From positions 14,278,217-14,342,216 of the forward strand of contig OX123209.2 in NCBI GenBank assembly GCA_944739405.2: a stretch of 64,000 bases of DNA, given 5' to 3'. Source of the stretch: Euclidia mi (taxonomy: Eukaryota > Arthropoda > Insecta > Lepidoptera > Erebidae). The notes beneath the pieces were generated by a model, which was not told the origin of the DNA, ran no database searches, and saw only the letters and a program-made list of their open reading frames with translations. Positions 20,905 to 31,080 of this stretch are shown here, one piece after another. The first letter of the stretch is position 1. Each line of letters begins with the position of its first letter. Both the position numbers and the translations under genes were made by a program.

Positions 20905-22392
20905 AGTATCTATCGTTTTGGAATATTTTTTTTTACTTTAGGCAAAACACAGTTAAAGCAGCATTGACCACTTTTTCTGAGTGAGTCTCTAATGCAGAGG
21001 ATTGAGTTTAGAGTTATCAAACTCATTCGGTTCCTTTGCTTATTTATAACTAAATTCATTTGAGAGAATAACCTCTCTACCTCTGCATTAGAATGTGGCA
21101 GTGAAAGGCAAGTTTTCTTTCTGGATCCGTCTTTCTTGTCCATCCCAAGGTTGCCTGTAAGACATTGCTAGATAGCGATAAGGCCGCCATTTGTACTGTT
21201 TCTATAAATGTCTTTATTCTTGTAATATTGTTTTGGTGTTTAATCAGATGATTATTAATTTATTATTATTATGTTAACACCACAAGAATTCTTAATTTTT
21301 TTTACTTCGGCCAAAATTGAATAATATCTTGAGAATGCCACTTATTTAAATGTAGAATTTGTCACTGTTGCATTATTTTATCTATAAATTCCGGTGGAAA
21401 TCCCAAGATTTCAGCAACCTCGATGATATTATTTGACTTTAAGCAATTGCAATAAAAAGGTGGACCAGCGTTCTCATATTGCATTTAAAACTTCTGCATC
21501 TAAATGTTGTTACCATGTTGCAATTAATATCTCTGTCAGTTATTGGATGTAATAAGTTCCTGTTTACAGGTCTTTGTATTAAAATTCTCTGGCTCAATGA
21601 CTGTAGCAATGTTGTGAGTGAATTGAAAAGTTTTAATGGATTAGAGATCTCACTTTCAAATGCTTTAATTGCTATTTGAACCTCATTTAAAACGCTTCTC
21701 AGAAACACCAAATGTAAATATTTTCTTTTGTCTTCTAGCATGTTGACAATAAGCTCAGCTGAGTAACAATTGTTTTTCACTCTTGCCTAATTAAAATGAC
21801 ATTTTAATTCTTCCCATTGTGTCATAATTTTTGTGTATCGCACACCTTAGTAATTTTCAACGGACTTGCCCCACAATTAATAAGTTCATATATTTTTGTA
21901 TATTCATCTCGCTTAGGAGACACAGAAAACCATTTATAAATTTCTCTAACCAAAATTCGATATTTCTAGGCAGAGTATTTTCGGATGCATGGGTCACTGC
22001 TAACTGCAATGAGTGGCAAATACATCGTATCAATATCAAATTTTCTATACCATATTCTCTTTTTAGGACTGCATGAACCCCGTTATTAATGCCTGTCACA
22101 ATAGATACGTTATCAGTTCCAATTCCAATCATTCGTTTAATATTTAAGCTGTGACTCTCTAACCATGATACCAGGCCATTAACAATTCCCCTAGAATTTG
22201 CACTCTCAATTGAAACCCGTTCCAGGAATGAACTTATTATACTTTCCTTTGCAGCACTATAATACCTAATTACAAGACCAAGGTGTTTACTCACACTGAC
22301 GTCTGTGGACTCATCCATTATTATACTGAACTTTTGGTTTCCAATATCATCTAAGAGCTCCTTACGAAAATGCGGCATCAACACATTTTTTA
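20905..22392 (-). pseudogene. hAT-superfamily transposase remnant (DUF4371-like)
   Basis: Three minus-strand pieces fit one protein. 21857-22384 carries IIMDESTDVSVSKHLGLVIR and IGIGTDNVSIVTGINNGVHA followed by CICHSLQLAV, the RNase-H-like hAT core. 21439-21780 continues the helical region. 20910-21143 has SLPHSNAEVERLFSQMNLV, the C-terminal dimerisation domain, with NKQRNRM. The frame breaks between the pieces. A moth 3'-end-type repeat (21143-21245) interrupts the gap between the last two. The N-terminal BED finger is missing because a gypsy Gag fragment abuts at 22393. The known role of the family is cut-and-paste transposition with 8-bp duplications. This copy is dead. Confidence 0.82.
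21143..21245 (+). repeat. AAGGTTGCCTG...AGCGATAAGGCCGCC repeat, copy 1
   Basis: AAGGTTGCCTGTAAGACATT, AGCGATAAGGCCGCC and TTTGTACTGT form a conserved short block that I know from 3' ends of moth and butterfly elements. A second copy lies at 25928-26110. It interrupts the hAT remnant. Confidence 0.6.
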
Positions 22393-22895
22393 TAATTTCT
22401 GTACATTTAGTTCAACGTCAACTCTACGAACTGATTCATCCTTATTATCAAAGGAGAAATGCACATCAGATAACAAACGCGTTAGGCATGATTCAATTCT
22501 CAAAGAGTATTGTGAGACAGTTTCCGACGGCAAGTTTTGCTTGCAATTTTGTAGGTCGGACAAGAGATGTGTAGAATGTTTCTTCTCGCAAAAGTGTTGT
22601 TTTATGAAATCTTTAAGTTCTGAACAGTTACTAAAAGTTTTTAAAGAACATACTACTTGTGCCTTACCTTCCTATTGGGAAATGATAAATTTACATAAAA
22701 TAATCTGCTGTTGCCGTCAGAGGCGGGTGAAATGGCATTGTCACAGTTTGTGAGGAATGCGGGGAGAGTCTCTCTTTTACCATCGTATGATTTAATAAAT
22801 TTAGTAAGGAAATTCAGCGTTGTAGCATTGGACATTTTTGTAGGCTTTTATTCTCTTTTTCAGATTTTACTGAATATTCGGAGTCCGTCATAGAT
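22393..22895 (-). pseudogene. Gypsy-type LTR retrotransposon Gag fragment
   Basis: Minus-strand readings LNFLTKFIKSYDGKRETLPA with FLTNCDNAIS, then HSTHLLSDLQNCKQNLPSET and YSLRIESCLTRLLSD resemble the capsid part of insect gypsy-group Gag. A leader frame starting MTDSEYSVKSEKENK lies upstream in another frame. Frameshifts and internal loss near 22640-22700 break it, and no protease or RT follows, because the hAT remnant starts at 22392. Gag would package the element RNA. This copy cannot. Confidence 0.65.
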
Positions 22896-23460
22896 GATGA
22901 TTAGTTAACAAATATTCAGATAACTTTAAGATTTAGTAGATACGACCTTAGGATAGATTTATTTCTAATATAATAATTAGAATTAGCGGGCGGAATTATC
23001 CTAGAGGGCGTGGCTCCGCTCTGACGTCTCTGCTGACGCGATGATGGCGTGATCGGATGGTACGACTGGAGGGGCACAAGCACAGCTTTGTTGGTTACGA
23101 CGACGGACTCATTCTCTTGGAAGACTTCAGATCGGACGGACGTTCACTAGTAGTATTGTCAAAACAACTTTTGTACATTTATATAATTTAGTTTCAAATT
23201 GTTTAAGTAATTGTTCGTGAAATAATTAATAAATATTGTCGATAGTTGTATTCTCTTAATTTCTCTTTTTTTTAAATGTGTGTTAGAAACCTAAATTTAG
23301 AATATAAGATTTAGTTTGTAAGATATAGAAAACAATATTTGTTACAAGGCCAATTTAAAATACGTGCTTTAATTAATTATACAAGCTTTTTAGAAGGCTC
23401 TGATTTTATCACAAAACTTTGCACAAACACAACACAAAGAGTTTGGAAATATAAGACTTA
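22896..23460. other. Probable gypsy leader/LTR remnant, boundaries unclear
   Basis: Lies upstream of the minus-strand Gag frame, where an LTR and leader should be. AATAAA-like motifs occur on both strands, and a GGGCGTGGCTCCGC block lies near 23010. I cannot define TG...CA ends. Confidence 0.3.
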
Positions 23461-23599
23461 CGTTGATGTTGATTTCGTGTTCCACACGAAGACGAAGAGA
23501 ATACGGTGAGTTAGCTGTATCATAGGGGGCGGATATCACCCTGTAGTTGAAGACGTCGAGCTGCTATACATCCAAAGGGTTTTCAAAGCTCAGTAGAAG

Positions 23600-23900
23600 T
23601 TTTGGGAACGGTCTTGATTGGTGCGGCACCGGCTCACGCTTAATAGCCGAGGCTGATGGTCGGCTACACTCTAGTCAAGGTCAAGGCTGTAAGGGCTAGC
23701 GCTGGCTCACGCTATACAGCTGACAGTCGACTAAGGTGGTGTACTTGCGTGTTTTGATAGAGGCTCACGCTGCGAGGCGCGGAGACTAATCCTCTATCTG
23801 GTGTGGTGCGGGCTCACGGAGACTGATCGTCGACCGACACTGCTAGTACACTCTCACTGCGCACTGTCCAGATGCTGTGGTCTGAATACGGATCCAGAAA
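23600..23900 (+). repeat. GGCTCACG repeat cluster
   Basis: GGCTCACG recurs at 23631, 23704, 23762 and 23811 (steps of 73, 58 and 49 bp), in a GC-rich island with AGCCGA and GACTAA motifs between. No frame is convincing. Confidence 0.5.
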
Positions 23901-24329
23901 GCCAACAGCATCCCACTTCTGAAACCTATTTTATTTTTTTTATTTTATTTAAAGCTTCCTGCAAAATACATTGCACAACGCGGACTTTCACTGCTGAAAA
24001 ACGTTTGTTAACTTACACCCGAAATTACATAACCATGACTGACTTATCTAGAAGGAACTCAAGTTGGCGCGGTAGATGACTGATGCGAACTGAGTGCTAA
24101 TTGTATGCTGACTAACTGGCCGCGTGGCGGTAATTGCTTTTATATTAATTATAATATGCGTACATTGCATTTCCCTTAAACTAAATTCGGTAATAACAGT
24201 TCGAAAGTATTCGTTCAACTGATCACTGTGAACTCGACTTTCTAATTACGAAAGATTTAATTGGTTAGGGGGCGTGGCTAGGCCGGCGGACTAGTATGAC
24301 TCTCAGCTCACTGCCTTCTTAACGCGAAG
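23901..24329. other. No recognisable gene
   Basis: A T-rich block at 23925-23955 is followed by mixed sequence with a GGGGGCGTGGC stretch near 24270. Nothing else supported. Confidence 0.35.
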
Positions 24330-24562
24330 AAATTATAGTGCTGAGACATCTTGTATCAATGTCAACACCTCGTCTTCTTTTTTTGCACATGATTCTTGTT
24401 CGGCTTGTAACTGAGCCATAGCGTTGACCGACTGCTTAAAACATCACAATGGTTTTAACGTAATCGCAAAGTGTTGAAAATTCTTTAATTTCTTTCAGTA
24501 CTCCATCAACTAATAGGTTTAAGCTGTGAGCCATACAGGGAATCCTATGATTATTACCCAAA
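24330..24562 (-). pseudogene. hAT transposase fragment (ZBED-like)
   Basis: The minus strand reads NHRIPCMAHSLNLLVDGVLK then EIKEFSTLCDYVKTIV, and after a stop QAEQESCAKK-like and LIQDVSTR-like segments. C-x-A-H-x-L-N-L is the hAT core motif. It differs from the hAT protein at 20905. It ends abruptly where the repeat at 24566 begins. Confidence 0.6.
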
Positions 24563-24565
24563 AAA

Positions 24566-25215
24566 TAATTCGGGCAAGTGCGAGTCTGACCCGCACACCG
24601 AGGGTTCCGTACGCATTTTAGCTTATTTGAGGTTGGTGCTAATTACGCTAGTCCTCTAAATCTGTATGAGCGCTCATACAACTTAGAGGACTATCTTAAA
24701 TGGAGTCTACTATGTATGTATGAGGACACCCTTGAATTTTCCACTTTTTTATTTTTTTTTAATTTTTCCTTTATTTGTGCTCTCAGACCCTACTTTTGGC
24801 CAAATTTCGTGATTCTAGTTCAACGGGAACTACCATATAGGTTTTCGACCCAAAACCTATAGGGTACTTCCGGTTGACCTAGAATTGTCAATTTTGGTTC
24901 AAACCAAGGTCTTACAGCACAAATAAAGGAAAAATTCCGAAAATAAAAAAAACGTTGAAAATTAAGGTTAATTTTGGTACTTACAAGTTTTCGCAAGAAT
25001 CTAATTTTGACCATATCTTTTTATAGGGTTGACCCAGGACCTGATTTTTATACACCTAATAGGAACCATAGACCACAGTATCTGGTATAAATTTCACTTA
25101 GCTACGTCCACTCGTTTCTGAGAAAATCGGTGGTGACACACGGACAGACAGACAGACGGACAAGAAAGTGATCTTATAAGGGTTCCTTTTTTACCTTGTG
25201 AGGTACGGAACCCTG
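24566..25215 (+). mobile_element. Lepidopteran repeat (GGGTTCCGTA/TACGGAACCCT ends), long copy
   Basis: The element starts TTCGGGCAAGTGCGAGTCTG, with GAGGGTTCCGTACGC just inside, and ends AGGTACGGAACCCTGA. ACAGACAGACAGACGGAC precedes the end, as usual in this family. Inside are a 45-bp palindrome (24649-24693) and a long A/T-mirror region. It is a diverged relative of the copies inside the tandem array and interrupts the hAT fragment on its left. Confidence 0.75.
24649..24693. other. 45-bp near-perfect palindrome
   Basis: TAGTCCTCTAA...TGTATGAGCGCTCATACA...TTAGAGGACTA pairs along its whole length with about two mismatches. Confidence 0.75.
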
Positions 25216-25925
25216 AAATCTATCGCGCCGCCTTCGGTGGTAGTAGATACAATTTTATTTTTGTCAATTTCCACCACTTCAATATATTTATTTCCAACTT
25301 TTTTAAATGTACTGCCCTAAAGAAGTACATATGAATATGTAATTTTAATATTTGCAAATCAAATAATTTAGAGGTGATAATCTTGTTTATTTAAGCTGGA
25401 CACATGGTTACAAAACGAGACTGATTTGCTTGCTGTCGACTGATATTCTTTTCCAAGTTAAGATTCTGGCATGTGTGTTATAAAGCAACATTCTTGTAAT
25501 TAATTTATGACATCCGTAAATCCTCTGTCAAGTATGAAGAAGGATTACACTGTCACCTCTTCTTAGTTTAACTTAATACATACACAAAGCAATAGTACCA
25601 TTAGATACGGAGTGTATAGATTTGGAATAGAATTTAATAACTCGTAAAATTGGTTAGAGGTCATACCTAACCAGTAATGACATAAATATGCTGGTATAGT
25701 TGCAATATTCAATAAATAAATGTGGTATTTGGCAGCTTGCTGCAACATTCTTTAAATGTTGTCAAACTGTGCATCAATACAATCTCTTAGCTGGGATGTA
25801 TATGTATTTATCTATGTAAATTGTCTTAGTATTATATATCTTTATATGTATTTAAATATAATATATATCTACATACATGTTTACTGGTACGCTTACAACT
25901 ACCATTTCTATCCTACCAATAATAT
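25216..25925. other. No recognisable gene
   Basis: AT-rich. Short open frames on both strands show no motif I recognise. Confidence 0.35.
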
Positions 25926-25927
25926 CT

Positions 25928-26110
25928 CCATCCAAAGGTTGCCTGGTAGAAATCGCTTTTAGCGATAATGGCGCCCATTGTACTGTATCTTACATGTAAA
26001 TTTCTTTAACATATTTGTAAAAGTGTACAATAAAGTGTATAATAAATAGTGTGTGTATAATAAAAAGTGTATAATAATAAGTGTACAATAAAGTATGTAA
26101 TAAATAAATA
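25928..26110 (+). repeat. AAGGTTGCCTG...AGCGATAATGGCGCC repeat, copy 2
   Basis: Matches the block at 21143-21245, followed by several GTGTACAATAAAGTGTATAA units, a polyadenylation-like simple repeat that looks like the tail of a retroelement. Confidence 0.6.
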
Positions 26111-27335
26111 ACTCCGGTCTAGACTGTCCTTTGCAGGGCAGCGGCTAAAGTTGGTAGACTAATCGAATCGTAAATACTTAGTGCATAGTGTAAGACTGTG
26201 CGGAGCTTTTGCGGCTGACTGTGTTGATTTTGTGTAGAACAGCTTGAAGTTTTTATTTCTTAAATAGACGTGTGAACTGCAGTGCTGTGCTGTTTAGACG
26301 TTTGCGGTTGGCTAGTTAGTGTAACCTGATCGCCTATACTCGAAAGATTGTCGTTATAATCTGATTTGTACAGACGAATCTCGGTGTTGCAATTATACTT
26401 GCTTCTTCTTGTGGGTAAATTTTTAACACGTTGATAGATGGCACTATTATAATGTTTCCTATTCGTGATAATTAGATGGCACCACTACTAAAATTAAATT
26501 CTATTTTAAGATTTTACGCTTAAAAATAACCTACTGTGTTTTTAAATTCAAGTGTTGCGCTGGGAATATTTACCAAGTGCCCCCGACTTCTCTAGCCAAT
26601 TCCAAGTTATGTTTAGGACGTTCAAGAGTGATAGTATTTCTAGTAGAAGCTGTTAAACTCGATTATCCGACGTAGAAGAAAATGATTGATCCTACTACGT
26701 TATAATAATCAGTTCCAGCGATTTTAATTTTCATTGTAGGTAGAACCAGGTTAGTGATCGTTAGTGATGATTGTATGCTTAGCCTTATTCCTACTAAACG
26801 GGTACTTTGTTAGTCGTTGTTGTAAATTTGTGGTACCCATGTTTCCGTTGGTGTAGATTTGCATTAACTGAATAAGCCTTTAGTGCGGCTGTAAAATCAG
26901 GACACATTTTTTATGAATATCATGACGATTTGGCCATCAAGGTGAAAGTTCGGACAAGAGTTTAAAACCATTTCTATTGCTAGTATAACAAGATGTAAGA
27001 AAATAATTTATCCTATCTTTACTGTCCTTTAACTTGGAATCAACAAAATCTTCCTAACCCTATAAACATAGATGTTCCAAAGGATTTATTTTTTTGTTTG
27101 GGCTGTCCGAACTTACCCCACATGACGAATATAAAGTATTTTAAGATTCTCAAAGTTTGATTTTATCCTTAGGACTAATAGTGCGGACTTCATGAAACGA
27201 CTTGTGTGCCTTTTGATGTGATTGTATATACTTACATTAAAGGAAGAGATGGTAAGAATGTGCGATTATATCAAAGCATTATATGAAATAATAATAATAA
27301 TTCCCTTTTGTTTAGAATGCTTGTCCACTTTCAAA
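26111..27335. other. No recognisable gene
   Basis: I read both strands here and see only short frames. The stretch from 26110 to 26420 is somewhat richer in GC and could be an LTR or leader, but I cannot show ends. Confidence 0.3.
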
Positions 27336-27339
27336 TCAT

Positions 27340-28565
27340 TTTCCTTGCAAGTTCGAGTTTTTTTACCTATACCCTTGCGTTTTTTTTAGAAACATGCACA
27401 TCAGTGTTGTTATTTTTAGAAAATACTGATACATTCGTCACAGTTTCTTTTGTTTTTAAGTTTTTATCTTGAATTTTAGATGGTCGTGGTACAGAATCAA
27501 ATGCATCAATTTTAGATTAAAGTGCTGCTTTATGTTTCCCTTTTGTTGTATTCCTTTTTCCATTGTTAATTATATCTCTTGCTGCTTTTCTAGAAAATAT
27601 TTTGTAATCACTTCTGCACCTTTTGCGACTTGATGTTTCACCCTTTGCGTTTTAGCTTAACAGCTATATTGTTCTTAGAGTTTTTAGGATGTTGCGAAAC
27701 TTTTTTTAGGAGCAATTGTTCGAAAGTGGTCAGTGATTGTAGCGAGCTGTCTCTATGTTTTAAAGTAGGTGAATTAGATATTTCAGAGGAAAAAATCTTA
27801 TTATAGTAAGCAATATTAATATTATTATTTTGATAGAAGATGAGCTGTTATTTGACATGATCTCATTAATTTTATCTACACGTAACAGTGTTAGAGACAT
27901 GATCTCATTAATTTTATCTACACATAACAGTTTTTGCCATCGCGCATAAGCTGCTGGATCATATTTGTCCTTTGGTATAATCGCAGGATTAAAAAGGTAA
28001 ATGTCACCTTTTGTGAAACCATTTCGTATGACTTCTGGTTTGGTTTTATTCCGCAAACATTTGAGCAAAACTTTGTTTTCTTAATTTGATTCCAACATTC
28101 TGTCGTTGCCATTTTACAGGGTTTTTATCCCAAATTGTTTTAAATGATTTGATGATATTGTTCTCTACTGCTAAAGCTACCACTTTGTCATCGACATGAC
28201 TGACATGTCCGTCATATAGTAATAATATGGGCCTGTCTTCACCCAAATTAGGTATAATTACTTTTGTTATGTAATCATAAAAAAAAAAAACCATCCAGCC
28301 TCGTTTGCTGGCTGCATACGCAAGATTGAAATCTTATTTTTCTGGATCCTGTAACTACCACTGTTTGTACATATGTTTGCCCTTAAATACAATGAGGGGG
28401 TCTAATTTCTGTCCGGCTGCATTTACAGTAGTCAACACTGTAATATTTTCTTTAGCGCTTCCACACGTTGTTCGTGTACAAGGCTCCGCTCTGGCACCTA
28501 CAATTTTAGTTTTTGTGAGATCGAGACAAACTGAAATTTTATCGAGATTCCAGGGGGGCAATCGC
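27340..28565 (-). pseudogene. Pogo/Tigger-like (DDE_1) transposase remnant
   Basis: Minus-strand pieces in order: WNLDKISVCLDLTKTKIVGA (first Asp, with the usual E-T replaced), GSAKENITVLTTVNAAGQKL and PLIVFKGKHM, then RPILLLYDGHVSHV (second Asp), then WDKNPV and VIRNGFTKGDIYLFNPAIIP, then a basic C-terminal tail that degenerates toward 27340. Between ENNII and KSFKTIWD the segment with the third acidic residue (PHTSH...QPLD in relatives) is missing, so it cannot be catalytic. A 42-bp direct duplication (27857 and 27899) repeats VDKINEIMS. Stops near 28340 break the frame. Confidence 0.8.
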
Positions 28566-28581
28566 GCTAAACGTCAAAGTA

Positions 28582-28760
28582 TTTACCAAAACCAAACTTC
28601 AACCGAAAACGTCACGTTAGGCACATTTCGTATCGTGCTAATTATTTGAACGTAATCGATTTTGTTTTTGTAGGGCAGATACGTTCAGTGACAGCTAGGT
28701 GATAGCGTGCGAGCGAACTCTCGTTGTTGCATGGTATCGCGCTATTATTTGACAACGTTT
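28582..28760 (+). repeat. Dispersed repeat, copy 2 of 2 in window
   Basis: Matches 20500-20665. It abuts the 5' side of the pogo-like remnant and may be the element's terminal region. GTTTTAAACCAAAACCGTTA follows. Confidence 0.65.
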
Positions 28761-28887
28761 TAAACCAAAACCGTTACGTTCGCGTACGTCTCATACGTTG
28801 TCAAACCAAAAGTTCCTATCGACGAAATTTAAAATTATATAATATTTTAAATTTGAGAAAATTATTAAGATTATTTTGTATTTTTTA

Positions 28888-29073
28888 TCAATTAAGTGGC
28901 ATATGCTTATGATCCGTTTGATTGCAACTGAAATAAGTGAACAACATTCTATGAAAGTCAATTTTTATAGATATCTCTTTGGTATAGCTTATTGTTGCGG
29001 TAAAATTCATTATTGCAAGATTGGCGTCAAGCTTGCTTGGCCCTATATTTATAACAATGCCTAGGAAAGGCAT
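28888..29073 (-). CDS. Short frame downstream of the 279-codon ORF (uncertain)
   Basis: A 61-codon minus-strand frame that overlaps the preceding frame (29061-29318) by 13 nt. It begins MPFLGIVINIGPSKLDANLA and has no motif I recognise. Its GC content falls to that of the AT-rich surroundings, so it may be non-coding. It could also be the frameshifted continuation of the frame before it. Confidence 0.15.
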   Translation of the reverse strand: MPFLGIVINIGPSKLDANLAIMNFTATISYTKEISIKIDFHRMLFTYFSCNQTDHKHMPLN

Positions 29074-29318
29074 CTCATTAAAAAGGCTACATCTCGACGC
29101 GATGCCTTCCTAGACATTCGCCTTTGAAATGCTGAAACAATATTATGGGGATATACGTGGAAGGAAAGGGACCTCAGGGAGTGGCGGGGGAAGGCCTTGG
29201 AGGAGTGTGGGAGGGATCTGATCTTTGGTCTCTTGATGGATGTCTTGGGTTTTGGCACATAACTTTGAACATGTTGAGTTGCGGATGATTGGAATTCAAT
29301 GAATCTGCAATTCATCAA
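29061..29318 (-). CDS. Short basic frame overlapping the 279-codon ORF (uncertain)
   Basis: An 85-codon minus-strand frame whose ATG lies inside the end of the 279-codon ORF (23-nt overlap). The product is strongly basic (KPKTSIKRPKIRSL, RRMSRKASRRD). It may be a separate overlapping gene or the continuation of the longer ORF after a frameshift. I recognise no family. Confidence 0.3.
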   Translation of the reverse strand: MMNCRFIEFQSSATQHVQSYVPKPKTSIKRPKIRSLPHSSKAFPRHSLRSLSFHVYPHNIVSAFQRRMSRKASRRDVAFLMRCLS

Positions 29319-30135
29319 GTGTGGATATCAACTCCCTCAGTGCTGTCTTCGAGTTTTGGGTTCTTTTGTAGGCCTCTACGAATTTGGTGAAGATGAGCTC
29401 TGGGTGTAAAGACAGAAAGCATCTGGGGTTCTCGACGCCTTCCAATATATAGTTTACTTGTGTCACGATTTTCTGTGTCCTCTTATCCATGGGCTCGATG
29501 TACTTAACCTGCAACTGATTCCCACGCTGGTAGTAGACATATGGCAGGTGGGATGGAGGGGTCGGGGGTTGAGGGTGGTCTCTGACGGTCGATGTCGAGG
29601 TGATGTCAGGTCTAGGGACATCAGCAGCAATCTTGATCAACTTTAATTGGCTCTCTAGGGTGGACAAATATTTAGAGCAAATGGATGACTGTTCCCTCCA
29701 GATTCCTTCAGCCTCCTCCATTGATGTCCGAAATGACTCGACAGATTTCGCAGCTAGACTCATGTCTGCGGAGATATTCGCCTGAGCCTCGAGGAATGAA
29801 GAGAAGAGGTCATTATGGATGACCTTCATAGAGTCAATCATCCCTGTCAAATATGCTAGAGGTCCTGGACTGAAGACAAGGGAGTGGTTAGGATGTTTCT
29901 CCAAGAAGAGACTAATGAATAACGCGATCCGGTCGACCCCCAGTGTGTCCCACTCGTTGTCCAGTAGATCTACCTCTGGTAGTTGTATCACCTTGGAATC
30001 CCTTAGGCAGACAAGAGTCTCCTTCCTCATGGTCCGGATGACGGTCTTTGTGGTTTTCGGTTCAATGCATTGCTTCCTTAATCCCCCCCACATTGCCTTG
30101 AAGATGTTGACATTTTCTAATGGATACACTGTCAT
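29296..30135 (-). CDS. 279-codon unrecognised ORF; candidate endogenous viral or orphan gene
   Basis: This is the longest intact frame in the window that I cannot assign to a transposon. It reads without a break from an ATG at 30135. It can be divided into residues 1-110 (mixed, with a GPLAYLTGM segment), about 110-170 (likely helical or coiled coil: acidic and basic heptads with EAEGIWREQ and TLESQLKL), about 175-205 (Pro/Thr/Ser-rich, PQPPTPPSHLP), and 205-279 (compact, basic and hydrophobic). GC content is higher than in flanking DNA. No RT, transposase or known Gag motif is present. An oligomerising coiled coil, a disordered linker and a C-terminal domain would fit a phosphoprotein-like protein of an endogenised negative-strand RNA virus, but that is inference from architecture only. 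Confidence 0.5.
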   Translation of the reverse strand: MTVYPLENVNIFKAMWGGLRKQCIEPKTTKTVIRTMRKETLVCLRDSKVIQLPEVDLLDNEWDTLGVDRIALFISLFLEKHPNHSLVFSPGPLAYLTGMIDSMKVIHNDLFSSFLEAQANISADMSLAAKSVESFRTSMEEAEGIWREQSSICSKYLSTLESQLKLIKIAADVPRPDITSTSTVRDHPQPPTPPSHLPYVYYQRGNQLQVKYIEPMDKRTQKIVTQVNYILEGVENPRCFLSLHPELIFTKFVEAYKRTQNSKTALRELISTLDELQIH

Positions 30136-30970
30136 AGTTATAGGTTCTTTGGGTGGCTTAAGCCAAAAGACTGCCTACTCGGTCACTGCGCTCTCAGACG
30201 CCTGTAGGTATACAGCAAGTAGACGACTGATAACCGTTCATTTATAATCATTTTTCAAAGTACGAGGATAGGTATTGTAATTATTTAATTTAACCAACAC
30301 ACAGAAAAAAGCGTAGTGCTCATCATACAAAGATTTGTCGTGTTATGAATCCAACCCACTACCTCGGGTAACAGACCTAAGTCTTAGATTAGGGCTGGGT
30401 GGCAGCGAGTTGAATGTGCGTGCGTGGGAAGCGCAATGCGGTGGCGACACAGAATTGTAAATTTCATGTAATCTGTGGGTGCCAAATAGTTCAATGAGTC
30501 GGTCAGAGCCTGGTCTCTGGCCAGCCTATTTTGACTAGGGCAAGTTCATCACCGAAGGGAAGGCCACAGGAGCTATTCGCTTTGTGTAACTTTCAAAGGC
30601 ATAATCACAGGAAAACCTACCCCGGGTCTTTGTTGCCACGAGACCCGCCAAGACAAAACTTCACTGTTGCCCACTTTGCATATCATCCATCAAGTACCAC
30701 CTGCCCATACCAGTATGAGAGTGGTTAGGGTAGGTGCCGACTTTCGTCCTTAGTGACCATTTAGACCGGGTGAATTTCTAAGTGAATTGTAAGAAAATAT
30801 CCGTGAAGAGGAGAAACATAAGAATAAATTAATTCTCTGTGACAACCCACACCTGGCGGTGTGATCCCAAACAAGGCACAACCCATAAAAGTGGCATGGT
30901 AGTCAGAAAATTGATTTAATATATAAATATTGCTTTTATACACATACGAGTATTATAGGTAGTTATGGTA
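30136..30970. other. No recognisable gene
   Basis: Upstream of the unassigned ORF. GC is moderate around 30350-30760. Only short frames. No promoter element that I would defend. Confidence 0.35.
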
Positions 30971-30984
30971 ATTTGCTCATCGCA

Positions 30985-31080
30985 CAAAGATTTCTCCTGG
31001 GTGATAATCGAACCCATGAATTTCATCTTAGCAGTCTGTGTTACGTACCATTAGACCAATAAGCCGATCGACAAGGGAGA
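30985..31080 (-). other. tRNA-derived SINE head
   Basis: On the minus strand TATTGGTCTAATGGTACG (A-box-like) is followed by ATGGGTTCGATTATCACC (B-box). The acceptor arms do not pair well, so this is a SINE head or tRNA relic and not a working tRNA. Confidence 0.5.

Noticed and set aside
22305..22893. Plus-strand frames opposite the Gag and hAT pieces
   Set aside because: The minus strand encodes recognisable Gag and hAT sequence. The plus frames have no motif.
28305..28649. 114-codon plus-strand frame
   Set aside because: Antisense of the pogo-like transposase block, which has recognisable motifs on the minus strand.
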